A stretch of DNA of 64,000 bases from Conoideocrella luteorostrata (GCA_032433595.1 JASWJB010000189.1:21507-85506); one strand, 5' to 3'; positions 31,303 through 44,520 are shown, counted from the stretch's first letter. Made by a program: numbers and translations. The notes: a model not told the origin generated them from the letters alone.

Positions 31303-32901
31303 CTACTTTCTGGCGAATCCGACTTCCACCTTACCCACCGCCCAGGCTGCAGCATACACAGTCATCATACTGCCAAATACAATAAATGGCTTTCGCAGAG
31401 TATCGAATAGTGAGGTCTCATATGAAATGATCACATCTCGGTCTCTGAATTCATCCACCAGGTTCTGAGCCTTGATAGTCACGGATGTGCGGCCCAAAGT
31501 GTCCAGATACGTCTTGTGCAGACCAACTGATGTATCGATGACAGATGAATCGGGAACTCCAGTGTAATATCTTACATTACTACTCAAATTGTTAGTGAGC
31601 ATTCTCGAGCAGTCAGAACAGCGGATATACTTACCGAGCACCCTCCGGAAGAAGGACTCGAATCTTAACTTGCCCATACTCCACACCTTCTGCTTGCTTA
31701 GGGCCTTCGAGAAAGGGAACCTTGAGGACATAGCGTCCAGCCGTAGTCTTGCGCAGAAGGTTGGCGGCATCTGAGTTCCAGCCAATGGTGAAGGGGTAGT
31801 TCCAACCACCAAAGATGGGATATCGAGGCTTGAGCTCGAGCAAAGCCTCGCGCTTGTTGCTTCTAAACTTGGAAGTGGAAACATTACCAATAACGTCCGT
31901 AAAGTAAGGATCAACACTGCCAACTTGGAGGGGCACACGAATTTCCTTCAGTGCCATCGTGGCGGGGCTGAAAAAGGCAGACTGAGCAAACTTGACACGG
32001 TTGAAAGGAGCCGATAAGTTAGCACCAAGATGATGCAGAGCATATCTTTCCTCAAAAGCAATGTTGCCGCCCCAGTGGCTGACCTCAATATCACGTTCCA
32101 GAGTGGAAATGTGAGTAACAGGCTTTGTGAATTCGAATCGAATCTGAGCAGGAGACACTGCGCCGGCGGGCTTTTCACCAAATGGACCGTAGGTGAGTTT
32201 GGCCCCCTGCTTCTGCGGCATCTCGTCCTTGCCCTCTGTAATCTTGGTATAGTCGGGGATCGAAGAGGACGCAGCCTTGATTTCGGTTTTTTGCTTCAAG
32301 GTGGGATAGGCTGATGGCGCATAGATGGAGAAGTCGTAGACGAGGAATTGCTTCTCATCCTGCTTAATTGCTGCAGGGAGGGGTCGGTACGCTTTCAGAT
32401 AATAGAACGAAATGCCGAGAGTTTGTTGGCCACTGGCTTTGAGAGGGGCAGGGAGGGTAATTCGAAAGTATTGAATATCACTGCGGAATTGGGCCAAAGT
32501 GGTTAGCCTGTTGAAGTAAAATATTCGAGGGCGAGGGAAGTAAATCGTTTCTCGCAATGTTGGACAAACCTGTTGGGATCATATTCGGTCGGCGCTGAGA
32601 AGAAAGGGCCAGCGTTGGTGTCCTTGCGATCCTTGACTTCGAATCCACCAACCCGAGCTATCTGATCTGAGGAGAAGGGCAGATAGTAATCGCTCTGGGG
32701 CTCTTTGGAAACATTCTCTACGAGAACATTGATCTGCTCCTTGACATAGTTTTTCTCCAAGGAGACGATGTGAACCAAATTGGTGTTCTTGAAGACCTGG
32801 GGCGGCTTGAATACCGTTGACTGTGAGTCTTTGGATGTGGCGGCGGCGGCAGCGCCGGAGATGACGGCTAAAAGAGCCGATGCCAGTGATAAAGGCTTCA
32901 T
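31303..32901 (-). CDS. OST1: oligosaccharyltransferase subunit OST1 (ribophorin I)
   Basis: Exons 32901-32570, 32480-31635 and 31579-31303 give 484 residues; both joins are exact (donors GTTTGT and GTAAGT). Residues 1-21 are a signal peptide (MKPLSLASALLAVISGAAAAA). The ribophorin I luminal domain follows, with DYYLPFSSDQIARVGGFEVKD, YFRITLPAPLK, FTKPVTHISTLERDIEVSHWGGNIAFEE and FNRVKFAQSAFF, then PRYPIFGGWNYPFTIGWN. The membrane span is near the C-terminus (PFIVFGSMMTVYAAAWAVG), with a short tail. OST1 is a structural subunit of the ER complex that moves the lipid-linked glycan onto Asn of nascent proteins. The length fits yeast Ost1. The start was set at MKPLSL because the 30 upstream codons are charged and would bury the signal peptide. 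Confidence 0.96.
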
Positions 32902-33780
32902 TTTAATGTCAAAATAAATCCAGCGCTCATTGACTTTTGCGCGTCGATTGTTGCGGATCCGAAGTCCAAGAATTTCGATGTCGCTATGCACTGAGTCCTC
33001 AGGCTACGTAACCCATTAGCTCCTCCTACACAGGGGAGCTTGGGGAGTGGATTGTATCCGCACGGGTCATCAGTGAGGTGGGAGTTTGTTGTTCCGGTCG
33101 CCGAGGTTAACCCTGTCGCGACAAATGGCGCTGGTCACATCTCAGACCGCTTGGTCACAGATAAGGTGATTATGTTGCAGTGACATGCAAACGTTGTCAT
33201 CACTATCGATTCCTGACTGTGTAGTACCCCGGCATGTCTATCTAGAGCTTTTCTTCGACGCCAAGAGCTGATCTTGATATCTTGCTTTCATTGATGGCCG
33301 TACTCAGTACCGCAACTCAAACGGCGCCCCGAGGACGGCGGGTATGGGGCGAGCTGCAGGTGGCGGGCAAGCTGGACGAAGGCGCTGGATCGACGTGATA
33401 GCTTGGGCGGTGGGCCAGATGCGGCACCGGGCCACTAGAATGCATAGCTCCGGATGTGCCTTTTGGATCCCCAAGTGGCTGTCCATCAGTGTCCGCCCAG
33501 AGCTCTGCTTTCATACATAATACATAGCTGCTTGGCAACCTCAACGAAACGGACGCAACCTCCACCGCTCTGCTCTCCTCTCCTTTACATCCACGACGCT
33601 TAGCGCTCATTGTCTCTGCAGGCCACTTAAGACCTGCTTTTACGACTGACGTCTAACTGACATCTCATTTTCGATTGACTTTCAACCCTACGAGCTCGAT
33701 CAGATTCTTGCAGCCGATTTAGGCTCTTGCTCTAACTACCCCTCCACCCCACCGTCGTCACCGGTCATCACAACTTCAAA
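32902..33780. other. bidirectional promoter region of OST1 and hexokinase
   Basis: About 880 nt separating two divergent start codons. The hexokinase side is pyrimidine-rich between about 33670 and 33780. No ORF with features. Confidence 0.5.
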
Positions 33781-33859
33781 ATGGTTGGTCTTGGGCCACG
33801 TCCGCCTCCCTCCAGGAAAGGTACGATGAATGAATTGAATCCGATTATTACTTGCTGTT

Positions 33860-33899
<40 letters not shown>

Positions 33900-35830
33900 T
33901 TCTTATTGTGCTGCGTAGTTGTCTCTCTCTCTCTCTCTCTCTCTCTACCCCATCAACTTCGCATTGGCAGTGGTGGTTGGCGAAAGTATATGCTTGATCA
34001 AACCTCAACAAACTCTTCAAGCTCGACGTGTGACACAATTTCCAGCCACCGACTATGCCTCCGGCCCTAGGAGGATAGTCCCATGTAGTATCGTCCCATT
34101 TTGTCTCATGTCGATTTGGCGCCATACACCGAAACAATGACTAACCAATTACTGCAGGTTCGAAGACGGACTTTCCCCAGGACTTGATTGAACAGGTCAA
34201 GAGGTTGGAGGAACTATTTACTGTAGACACTCCGATATTGAAAAAGATCACTGATCACTTCATTTCTGAGCTGGCAAAGGGTACGCCAATTCTGATGGTA
34301 AATCATGTTTGACGACTAATCTAAACTATTGCAGGTCTGACGGTTGAGGGCGGAAGCATTGTGAGTAAAAATTAAAAATACCAAGAAAAGTTTTTTGAAT
34401 GCCGATTTTGATAATTCTTCAGCCAATGAACCCGACGTGGGTTATGTCATTCCCAGATGGCAACGAAACTGGTACATTCCTCGCTCTTGACATGGGCGGT
34501 ACCAACCTTCGAGTTTGCCAAATCACCTTGACCGAACAAAAGTCTGAGTTTGATATCATCCAATCCAAGTACCGTATGCCAGAGGAGCTCAAAACTGGTA
34601 ACTCAGATGAGCTTTGGGAGTATATTGCCGACTGCTTGCAACAGTTTGTTGAGACTCACCATGGCGATTGCACCAAGATTGATACACTCCCACTCGGGTT
34701 TACCTTTTCGTACCCCGCCACCCAAAACTACATTGACGAGGGTATCCTTCAGCGGTGGACCAAGGGGTTCGACATTGCTGGCGTTGAGGGACAGAATGTT
34801 GTGCCCATGCTGGACTCAGCTCTTGAGAAACGGGTAAATATGATCGACCATGAATTAAAGGCCCCTCACAATGCTAATTAGTTTTATGTCCAGGGTGTGC
34901 CGATTAGACTCACCGCTTTGATCAACGACACCACCGGAACTATGATTGCTTCTGCGTATACTGATCCCAAGATGAAGATTGGATGCATTTTCGGAACAGG
35001 CTGCAATGCTGCATATATGGAGGACGTTGGCTCCATTCCCAAACTGGCCCACATGAAGCTACCAGCCGAGACGCCGATGGCCATTAACTGCGAATGGGGA
35101 GCGTTTGATAATGAGCACAAGGTGTTGCCCAGGACTGATTTTGACAAGGTTATTGATCGAGACTCTCCCCGTCCAGGTCAGCAGGCTTTTGAGAAAATGA
35201 TCGCTGGTCTGTATCTTGGTGAAATTTTCCGACTCGTCCTGGTCGACCTGCACGATAATGGTGATCACGTATTTGCTGGCCAAGATATTTCTCTCCTTCG
35301 CAAAGCTTATTCTCTAGACTCTTCATTCCTCTCTGCCATTGAAGAGTATGTAAACACATTCTCAGTTCTTTCTAGTTCATTTCAACTAACACTGACCGGC
35401 CTTCAGGGACCCTTTCGAAAACTTGCAAGAGACTCTTGATTTGTTCGCCTCCAAATTGAACATTATTTGCACTCGACCTGAGGCCGAGCTCATCCGTCGA
35501 CTTGCCGAACTCATTGGAACACGAGCCGCTCGCCTTTCCGCCTGTGGTGTTGCTGCCATTTGCAAGAAGAAGAATTACCAGTCCTGCCACGTTGGCGCTG
35601 ATGGTTCCGTCTTCAACAAATACCCTCACTTTAAGGCTCGTGGCGCCCAGGCGCTCAGGGAGATTCTCGACTGGCCTGCCAAGTCGAGTCCCAAGGAAGA
35701 GGACCCCGTTGAAATCCTTGCTGCCGAAGATGGTAGCGGTGTTGGGGCTGCCTTGATTGCCGCCCTGACATTGAACAGAGTCAAGGCTGGTAACGTAGCT
35801 GGAGTACTTCATCCCGAGCACTTCAAGTGA
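33781..35830 (+). CDS. hexokinase
   Basis: Six exons: 33781-33820, 34158-34280, 34335-34360, 34423-34833, 34894-35345 and 35407-35830, giving 491 residues. The third exon is only 26 nt. Motifs in order: ALDMGGTNLRV (phosphate loop 1, Asp86), LGFTFSYP (sugar loop), LINDTTGT with the catalytic Asp212 (equivalent to Asp211 of yeast Hxk2), CIFGTGCNAAYME, NCEWGAFD, GADGSVFNKYPHF and GSGVGAAL. It phosphorylates glucose, fructose and mannose with ATP in the cytosol. The N-terminus (MVGLGPRPPPSRKGS) resembles other filamentous-fungal hexokinases. Intron 1 (337 nt) carries (CTTT)n and (TC)n arrays. It is convergent with RMT2. Confidence 0.96.
33861..33946. repeat. CTTT and TC microsatellites inside hexokinase intron 1
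   Basis: About ten CTTT units (33861-33900) and about twelve TC units (33922-33946), both with the pyrimidines on the sense strand. They fall 210 nt or more before the splice acceptor and so are unlikely to be its polypyrimidine tract. Confidence 0.85.
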
Positions 35831-36064
35831 TCGTTCATTTTAATCCTTTATTTGTCTGGAAATAGAGCAGTGGAAAAGTATTGCTTATTCAAGATGATGG
35901 GAGAACTATTCCGAACATATTGAAAATGAGACAACACATAGACTTTAAATCAAGACTAGTCATCACGGAATTATTTGGAACCGAAAGTGGTGACATTGTT
36001 CGGATATACAGCAAATTTTGTTGTCCATCTATCCTTAATTCGATCCGTTGCCTATTCTTTGCCT

Positions 36065-37460
36065 CTAGCCCATGAATGTGCATATAGGCAATCGATATTC
36101 TGTAGCATAAGTTAGCATCGTCAGTCTTGGTATCAAGAGGGCTTTCAGTGGCGGGCCCCCTAGTGCCAGCATGTCTTCAACACAACTTACTATCCAATGT
36201 CCAGTACCGCCGACGCACTCCGTCCCACTCGCCCTTTCCATCTTCCGCCAATGCAGACATATCAACATCAGTTTCGTGCCACTCGACATCCAAACCCGCG
36301 TCGGCACCGTGCATCTCTACAACTTTGGTATATACATCATAGCACACCTGCCTATCCGCACCAAGCCCATTGAAGAAACTAAACCTCCCGTCCTGGTCCA
36401 ACAACCCTGGCACGAATTCCATAAAAAACATCTTCAGTTGAGCATAGTCTTCTCCAAATGTGTCGAAGTAAATAGCGTCATAGACTTCTCCATGCTCCAA
36501 CAACTTGGGCACGACTTCCTGCCATTTCCCGGCATACATTTTATACGCACCTCCTTCGGGGCCGCTTGTCTCCCATGCAGATCCGAACTTGGACTCGGGT
36601 TTGGAGACGTGCTCGAGCACGGATGGATGTGCTTCGATTATGTGGTGCTTTGACGGCTTCGTTTCGGCGAACATGCCGTCAATGATGCCCATACCGAATC
36701 CGATGTTTAGGATGCGGTTACCAGGCTGTAAGTTCGGGAGAAGCGCGGAGACGGAGCGGCGCATGATGCCAGTCTCCCAGGACATCATAACACCGTTGAG
36801 ATCAGAATCAAGGAGTTTAGAGGAGTCGTAAGTTAGTGTAGATTGGAGGTATTCATCGCTTGTTACAGTTTTTTCGTCGGCATCGGGAGGCACGAAGCGT
36901 GCCGGTTCAACCTCTGGGGGGTCTTCAGTAGTGTCCATAGCATCGTTGTCAGTTTCTGTGCCATCGTGATTGGTATTCCCGCCTTCTTCGGTGGCATCTT
37001 CTTCGGCGTCGGATCCCGATGAGAGCTCTTCATACCCATCCATGAGCGAGAAGAGCAACTCAGCCCGAACACCTGCATCGACGCACATTTCATACAGCGC
37101 CTTACGGCCTAGTCGATGTGCTACACAGCCGGGTGTCTCATTATTGCTGTCCACATCGTTCCAGATGGCCCCTGAGAAGAAAAGTTCCTGCAATGTTTCT
37201 CTAGCTTCTTCAACACAGCCATCCTCGCCTTCTTCCAGGTTGACCGAATCGGGGCCAGCCTGACCGCAGGCTCGGATCGCGGCGTGGAGAGGTGTTTCGC
37301 CAGTTTTGGGGTCTTGGGCGCTAGCTTTTCCCCTTACGTCAAGCAGCTTCTTTAGTTCTGAGACGTCATGACCCCAGGCGTGGTATAAGATGTCGCGGGT
37401 GTCTTGCGGACAATCCGAGGATATCCTCGTGGGCATAGCATCGTCGATGGTGGGGGCCAT
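36065..37460 (-). CDS. protein arginine N5-methyltransferase RMT2 type
   Basis: Exons 37460-36191 and 36099-36065 give 434 residues. Without the last exon the frame ends in an unrelated SKLC; the 35-nt exon joins to give TLDKYRLPICTFMG, the conserved RMT2 end (donor GTAAGT, acceptor CAG, intron 91 nt). The N-terminal third has ankyrin-like sequence (AWGHDVSELKKLLDVRG, GETPLHAAIRAC, NNETPGCVAHRLGRKALYEMCVDAGV). An acidic linker follows. The methyltransferase half has the SAM loop ILNIGFGMGIIDGMF, HHIIEAHPSVLEH, and YDAIYFDTFGEDYAQLKMFF. Yeast Rmt2 methylates the delta nitrogen of Arg67 of ribosomal protein L12. RMT2 and VTC4 are divergent with an 865-nt gap. Confidence 0.95.
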
Positions 37461-38325
37461 GGGTAGCCTTCCCCTGGATGCTAGGGAGATGGGGGGAAAT
37501 AGGAGAAATACGGAGGTTTAATTAGGGGATTTGACAGATATCGATCGGTGCACTAGTATCACAATGCAAGTGCGGTTTGGGTGGTGGGAATAGCTTCATT
37601 CGATGCGATGGCTTTTGAATGCCAGTTACAAAGTATGGGCTCAAAAAAAATTACCGAGACTGCCCCGCCAAAGTACCTACCTGACTGACTAGTATCTGAT
37701 TCTACCCTTGGCAAGGGACAGAATGGAAGGTCTGCCGGATGCGGGACAATTTGGTGGCTTCCTCGTCGACCCCACCAGCACTACCGGAGACTAGAGCTCC
37801 GTGAGCTCTAGCTAGATTCTGTGGGTGTGTGGACAGCCCGCGGATGGGCTGCAGGTGCCTGTAGACTGTCTAAGTATGACCCTGGTTCGCACCTTTCGTT
37901 CGCTGGATCCGCTGCCCTCGCACGTTGCTATGGCCGCAAGCATGATTCGCTAATGCCTTCTCGGTACCGGCTTGAGACATCAAGCATCTCCAATTCTCGA
38001 AAGCGTCTCCATCATCGTCGCCTTGCTCATTCGTCGCCTCAGCCGCCAGCCAGCTTTTCTAATCCTGTGCGGCTGTTCAATTTTTCACTAGGGTGAGCTA
38101 ATATTGCATTCTTTCCCTTTACCCAGACTCGTCCCGGTCCAACAACAGCAACTTCATCCTTTACTCTTTCAATTGTGTCGCGAATGGCTATTGCTGCGTT
38201 GAGATCCCGCCACGACATGTCTCCGGGGTACGCCGATGCTAATTGTTAAAGACTTTAAATCACGCGACAACCCTTGGGAAGCATCGGCCCACGGCAGGTT
38301 TCAGGTCAAGCCTGGTGTATTCGTC
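37461..38325. other. divergent promoter region of RMT2 and VTC4
   Basis: About 860 nt. An in-frame Met at 38236 precedes the VTC4 start but is followed by sequence unlike the family. Leader introns upstream of VTC4 are possible but not resolved. No exact motif copies. Confidence 0.45.
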
Positions 38326-40771
38326 ATGAAGTTCGGCGAGCAGCTACGGTCGAGCGTCATTCGCGAGTACCAATGGTACTACATCGACTACAATGGCCTG
38401 AAGGCTGAGCTTAAGGGTGCCACTGGTCCACCCAGGGCTGGTGATGCTCTAGGCAATGAATGGACCGAAGAGGATGAAATTCGCTTCGTTGGCAAGCTGG
38501 AGGCTGAGCTCGAGAAGGTACATACCAAGCAGCAGGTCAAGGCTATGGAGATTTCTAGGCGCATCGCCGTCAGCGAACACGAGGTCAAAGATGTGGTCAA
38601 CCGGCTGAATGAGCGTGGCCTCGGGGAAGACGGCCCCAGCGAAGAAGAGTTCATGCTACTCGAGGAGGATCTGAGTGATATCATTGCCGATGTGCATGAT
38701 CTCGCCAAATTCGTGCAGCTGAATTATACTGGCTTCTACAAAATCATCAAAAAGCACGATGTAGGTTTCTGCATGAGATGCATTCCATCTGTCCCGCGTA
38801 CAAGTCAGGGCTGACCCATTGATAGAAAATGACGGGCTGGCATCTTCGCCCTGTCTTCGACACCCGACTCAAAGCAAAACCATTCTACAAAGAGAATTAT
38901 GACGCTTCTGTTATCAAGCTATCAAAACTCTACGATCTGGTTCGAACCCGTGGCAACCCCGTCAAAGGTGACAGCGCTGCTGGAGGTGGGCAGGCAAGCT
39001 TTGTGCGCCAAACGACGAAGTATTGGGTTCACCCAGATAACGTAACCGAGCTGAAGCTTATCATCTTGAAGCATTTGCCGGTACTTGTCTTCAACGCCAG
39101 TAAGGAGTTTGAGCAGCAAGATTCGGCCATTACATCTATTTACTACGATAATCCTGAGAAATGGGATCTGTACGAAGGTAGATTGAAGAAGACGGAAGGA
39201 GCCGAGGCCATTCGCCTTCGATGGTACGGAGGCATGCAGAACGAAACTATTTTTGTTGAGCGAAAAACCCACCGAGAAGACTGGACTGGCGAAAAGTCTG
39301 TAAAGGCCCGGTTCTCCATCAAGGAGAAGAATGTCAATGCCTATATGCGAGGTGAACAGCTACCTGCTGCCATTTTTGAAAAGGCGCGTAAAGAGGGCAA
39401 GAAGTCAGAAAAGGCAATTGCTGAGGATGAGCGGTTAGCCTCCGAGATTCAGTACTCCGTCCTGAAGAAGGGTTACAAGCCAGTATGCCGCTCGTTCTAC
39501 AACCGAACTGCCTTCCAGCTTCCAGCAGACGCACGAGTGCGTATCTCTTTGGATACAGAGCTGACAATGGTTCGTGAAGATAATCTTGATGGCCGCAAAC
39601 GAGCTGGTGACAATTGGAGACGTATGGACATTGGCATTGACTGGCCGTTTTCACAACTGCCGGCTGAAGATGTTGTCAGATTTCCCTACGCTGTGCTTGA
39701 GGTAAAGCTCCAAACTCAGATGGGACAAGAGCCCCCTGAGTGGGTTCGCCAGCTTATCTCTTCTCACCTCGTCGAATCTGTTCCGAAATTCTCCAAGTTT
39801 ATCCATGGCACAGCCTGCCTATTTCCAGACCGAATCAATCTCCTGCCATTTTGGATGCCCCAAATGGATGTGGATATTCGCAAGCCAGCATCACACGACT
39901 TTGGCATTCGTCGACCTGGTCTCTCAGGCACTACCAACACCTCCGATGACGACGAAGAGGATTTGGACTCGGACGATGAAGAGTACCAAGCGGCTGTCCG
40001 TATATCGACTACCAATGGCCAATCTAGCTCCCGGGTTCTTCCCGCACCCACTGACTCGGAGGGTCAAACCGTTGACCAGCCAGCCAGCAATGAAGATTTC
40101 CCAATCTACGACTCTGACGACGAGTACGACCCTAATTACGAGTTGGAAGAGGCAAGACGGATTGGAGGATGGCACTATTACTCCACACTGTTCGCCACCA
40201 AGGGGCGAGCAGCTCGCGATGGCACCCTCAATGTGCTGAAGCATCTCGTCCCTGCTTCCCGTAGTTCTCAAGTCCCTCGCAGCGCTAGACTGCAGATGCT
40301 TTTCGGCTCCGGCACCATTCAGCAAAAGAAGTTCAAGGCTCCTCCGGGCAAAAAGATTTACGTCCCCGTTCGCGTAGAGCCCAAGGTGTACTTTGCCGCA
40401 GAGCGGACCTTTCTTGGATGGGTAAGACGACATAGACTGAATATCTGATCATTTCTGAACCATAATTACTGACCTTGCGCACCCACTAGCTCGAATACTC
40501 GATATACATAGGCACCATCGCTATCACCCTCCTCAACTTTGGCAATCATCCAACACGCACATCATTCTGGATTTCCGGCATCTTTACACTCTTGGCTATC
40601 CTGAGTTTATGCTATTCTGTCGGCATCTATCTCTACAGGAGCAAATCTATTCGTAACCGTAAGGCAGCTAGGTTTTATGACAAGTGGGGGCCCAGTGTGC
40701 TCTGTGTGTCGTTGTTCGTTGCAGTGGCCCTCAACTTTGCGTTTGAAGGAAGGGAAAGGGATGTGTGGTAA
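38326..40771 (+). CDS. vacuolar transporter chaperone 4, polyphosphate polymerase
   Basis: Exons 38326-38760, 38826-40421 and 40490-40771 give 770 residues. The SPX domain opens the protein ([26 protein letters not shown], then [14 protein letters not shown], the inositol-pyrophosphate binding helix). The polymerase tunnel domain follows with [65 protein letters not shown] and [10 protein letters not shown]. An acidic linker ([13 protein letters not shown]) and a second one ([16 protein letters not shown]) precede the C-terminal DUF202-type membrane part (about three spans, split by intron 2). VTC4 makes polyphosphate from ATP while moving it into the vacuole, activated through SPX when phosphate is plentiful. 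Start fixed by the conserved MKFGEQL. Confidence 0.96.
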
Positions 40772-41306
40772 TGTGCGGGATGGCATGCATGTAGTTTTGG
40801 TTATTATTGTCATTGTTGTTGTTGTTGTTACTGTTATTTTGGTGTTGGGCCAATGTAACAATATTGGTGGTGGTTTTTTGTCCAGCCTGTCAGGTTGTTT
40901 TGTAAATAGTTGCATAATTTGACGGATCCAACCACATTTCATGTCTCCCTCTCCATTTTTGTGGCTTTGAGGCTATTTATTCATCTCATGGCCAAACATG
41001 TCACATAACCTGACGACAGGTAATGCCATGTTGCAAGCGCTGCCACCATGATGACAAGACAAAGCGGGTTTTCGGGCACGGCGACAGGAATACTTGCAAA
41101 GCCCCTAGATTATGATCTATTTCATGGAGTGAAAAATCCTGTGATATCGTCAAAACATAACAAACGCCACCCTACTTATATACTACCCATCTACCCATCT
41201 ACCCATAATGGATGACATGTCCTATCCATACCTATCCTAAACCTCAAAATACATGCCCCTTCATCAGAATGTTCTCATGCCGACATCACATCTTCTCACC
41301 CAGCCC
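40772..41306. other. convergent intergenic region between VTC4 and MCM4
   Basis: About 535 nt. The VTC4 3' flank contains a TTG repeat (about 40806-40840). No ORF with features. Confidence 0.5.
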
Positions 41307-44300
41307 TTATACCATAGCCGTTACTCTCCTAACGTTCTTGCGCGCACCCTCGCCATTTATCGAGATCAAGTTCTCCGTCTCCAAGCTTCTCATGACCTCG
41401 TTAAACTCGGCAGTCTCGATAGGCATGCTCGCTCCATCACTCAGCCGCTTGGACACGTCGCCCCATCGGACGCTATTCCCACCAGCGGTCATATCATCCA
41501 GAAGCGTCAGGATGGCGTCCCTCAGTTCGCCCCGGCGCTTGCGGTCAGCAGCGCTGGTGCCCTCGGTCAAGAGGCTCATGTCGATACGACCCTGGGAGTC
41601 TGTAGCAGCGGTTTTCAGTGCGCTCTGAATGAGACGATTGGCCTCGTGGACATCATCTTTGGTAACGGTGTCGGAGAGCCTCATCTTGGCGTGGGCTTCT
41701 GAGAGACGAATCATGCTTTCGAGCTGTCTGGTTGTGGCGGTGATGCGCTTCTCTGCGGCGCGGACATCTTGGCCGAGAGCGCGCATGGCAATGTAGCATT
41801 TCACGAGCTCTTCGCCGGCCTCTCTGGAGATGGTGGGTTGTATTTGAGCGCGGGCAAAGGAGATGTACGAGGTGAGGAATTCGACGGGGAGGATGTCGCT
41901 GCTTGAGGGGGCAGATTGCGGCTTGTCTTCGAGGTAGAGAGAGAGGAGGTGCTTGGCCATGCGCTTGTCTGTCTTTTCGTCAACACGGTCGAGAATGAGA
42001 TAAACAAGGTCGAAACGGGACAGAAGAGTAGGTGGAAGGTCGATGTTCTGGGGCACGGAGAGGTCAGGGTTGTAGCGACTGCCGATTGGGTTGGCAGAAG
42101 CGAGGATACTTGTTCTGGCGTTGAGCGTGGTGATGATGCCGGCCTTGGCGACAGAGACGGTCTGTTGCTCCATGACTTCGTGGAGAACGGAGCGAGTTGC
42201 GTCCGACATCTTGTCGAACTCGTCGATGCAGCAAACACCGCCGTCAGACAGAACCAGTGCACCTGATTCAAGAACAAGCTGCCGGGTTTCCGGATCGCGG
42301 GTCACGTAAGCTGTGAGACCGACCGCAGATGAACCTTTACCGCTGGTGTAAATACCACGGGGAGCAATCTTATGGATGTACGCAAGCATTTGCGACTTGG
42401 CCGTTGACGGATCGCCGCACAGAAGTACGTTGATATCGCCTCTGTACTTGGGACTGCCGCCCTTGTGGAAAGTTTTGTTGGTACCACCAAATAGCTGCAA
42501 AAGTATACCTTTCTTGACATCATCCATTTCGTAGATCGAAGGGGCAAGAGACCTAGCTAGAAGTTCGTAGATGTCGTCACGAGCTCCAGTCTCTCGAATC
42601 ATGGCCTCTTCCTGTGGTGTAATGACACGAGTCTCCTCCAACTCGTTGCCACCATTGTCTGCCTCATCTTCACCTGTAACACCGAGAGTCGTAGCGTCGG
42701 CGCCCATACGCTTCTTGTCAACCTTCTGAACGTGAAGGACATCCACGTAGGTCTTATAGACGCTCTTAACGGCGCGTTGGCGAGGGTTAACACGCACCGG
42801 GCTAACGCGGAAGATACCAGTCAACTCTACACGGTCACCAGCCTTACAAAAATCGACCAGCTCATTGTAGACGCAAACCGATACAGAGTGTGGAGTCTGG
42901 CCCGGAGGTACAGCGTCAGGAGTCTCCTGCAGCTTAATGACTTGCTTGTCCTCGAAGGAGCATCGGTTATGAACAATCTGCATAGAGTTCTTGGACTCGC
43001 AGATTGGGCGAGGGCATTCAGTCGGCTCACGAATTTTACCTCGGTCAAGGCCAACGTTGACGGAGTGGTTACAGACATTGCAACGAAAGAAGGCGTCTTT
43101 CATGTCGGGAATGATAGGAGTTGTTCGAATAACAAGGCCCTTGATGCAGATCAAGCGGTCCATATCTGAAAGAGTTTATGAGTCAGCAAATTTAACGTAT
43201 AGAGTTAACATATAGAACTGTTTAGACAACACACACCAGACGGGTTCAGATCTCTCAGGTTGGTCGTCCTATCGAGCCCAAAGGGACGAACAACATATAT
43301 AGATGATGACACTTGGTCCTCAAGTGACGGTTGCTGGTCTTGCTGCGGGCGAGGAGTTGCAGGTTCATCAGCACGATCAGAGCTGGGAAAGACGGGTTCC
43401 GAGCTCCGTCCGCTGTTCTGCGTATCGTGCTGACCAGCACTGCTCTGAGAGGGTCGGTTCCTGACGGAATCAGCCTGCGCCAGCTCTACCATCAGGTCGT
43501 GAACAGACTGGTCCATGACTGGAACGATTTCCTGAGGATACGCCTGAATCTGATGCCACAGCTTACGGGTCGGAGGATACAGGTTCAGATCAGAAACGTC
43601 GAGGTAGAGCCTGGTTGTGCCGAGCAGTAGCATGTTTTCCAAAGCCTCCAGGTATGGCTTAGACTCCGCATCCGGAGCTTCTTGTACATCGGCGTCTGAG
43701 AAGCCATCGCGATACATTCTGTACTTCAGAGTAAAGTTGCGGAGAAACTCTTTGAACGAGGCGAATGTGTCATCGATGGAGACAGTGGTACCCCAGATGA
43801 GACTTTGGCCCTGGCCTCCCAAATGATCAGCCTCGGAAGTATTTGGGTCTCGGTTGGCGAAAGACGCGGCATCCGAGCCAGGAGTCTGGCCTTCTTGAAC
43901 GACTCGGCCAGTGTCGTCCAAGACGATGCGACGCGGGGCGCGGGGAGTTCGCAGAGCATCTGAGTTGATATCCCCACGCCTGTTGGCAGCAGAACCGCCG
44001 CGTTCCGAGCCAACAAACAGACCGCTGCTTTCACTGCGCAGCTCTGATCGCTGACCAAGTAGTGATCGGCCAGGACTGGAGCTCGGCTCGTACCGAATGG
44101 GCGAAGACTCTGAACCATAGTCAGCAATTCGTTCACCCGAAGCAGTATACTACTGACGCCTGGCTGGACAGAAAGCTATGGCTTACCTCCGACAAGAGCA
44201 CCGCTTGCTCTGGGTGTCCTCTGGGGATCGTCCCGCGGTGTCTGCGACTCTGACATTTGTCGCAGGGGAGAGCTAGGAGTGGCGGCATGGCCATTTGTGC

Positions 44301-44520
44301 TCTGAGTATCTGTCATCTGCCGCAACGGGGACGACACATCTCCATTTGCGCCACTGTCTTGCTCCCGCCCGGGAGCTGGCGACGATGACTGAAAGAAGAT
44401 TGGGCTCGAGGCGAGCTGTGAGGGGGTGTTTCGAGCGGTATTGGCCTGGGACTGACGAGTAGATCGACGCGGCGTGGCAGACTGGGAGCTACGCTGCCGA
44501 CGATGTGAAGGCGATGACAT
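41307..44520 (-). CDS. MCM4: DNA replication licensing factor MCM4
   Basis: Exons 44520-44187, 44109-43237 and 43165-41307 give 1021 residues. The N-terminal 170 residues are Ser/Thr/Pro/Gln-rich with many SP/TP and S/T-Q sites, the phosphorylation tail expected of MCM4. A zinc finger follows (FFRCNVCNHSV, then CPRPIC). The AAA+ core has Walker A GDPSTAKSQ, Walker B CCIDEFDKM, sensor 1 in SILASANP and the arginine finger LLSRFDL. A winged-helix C-terminus closes the protein. It is one of six subunits of the replicative helicase loaded at origins in G1. It is divergent from coatomer zeta; G1/S-type promoter motifs lie about 190-230 nt upstream (listed). The last join restores LNPSDMDRLICIKGLVIRT. 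Confidence 0.97.
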
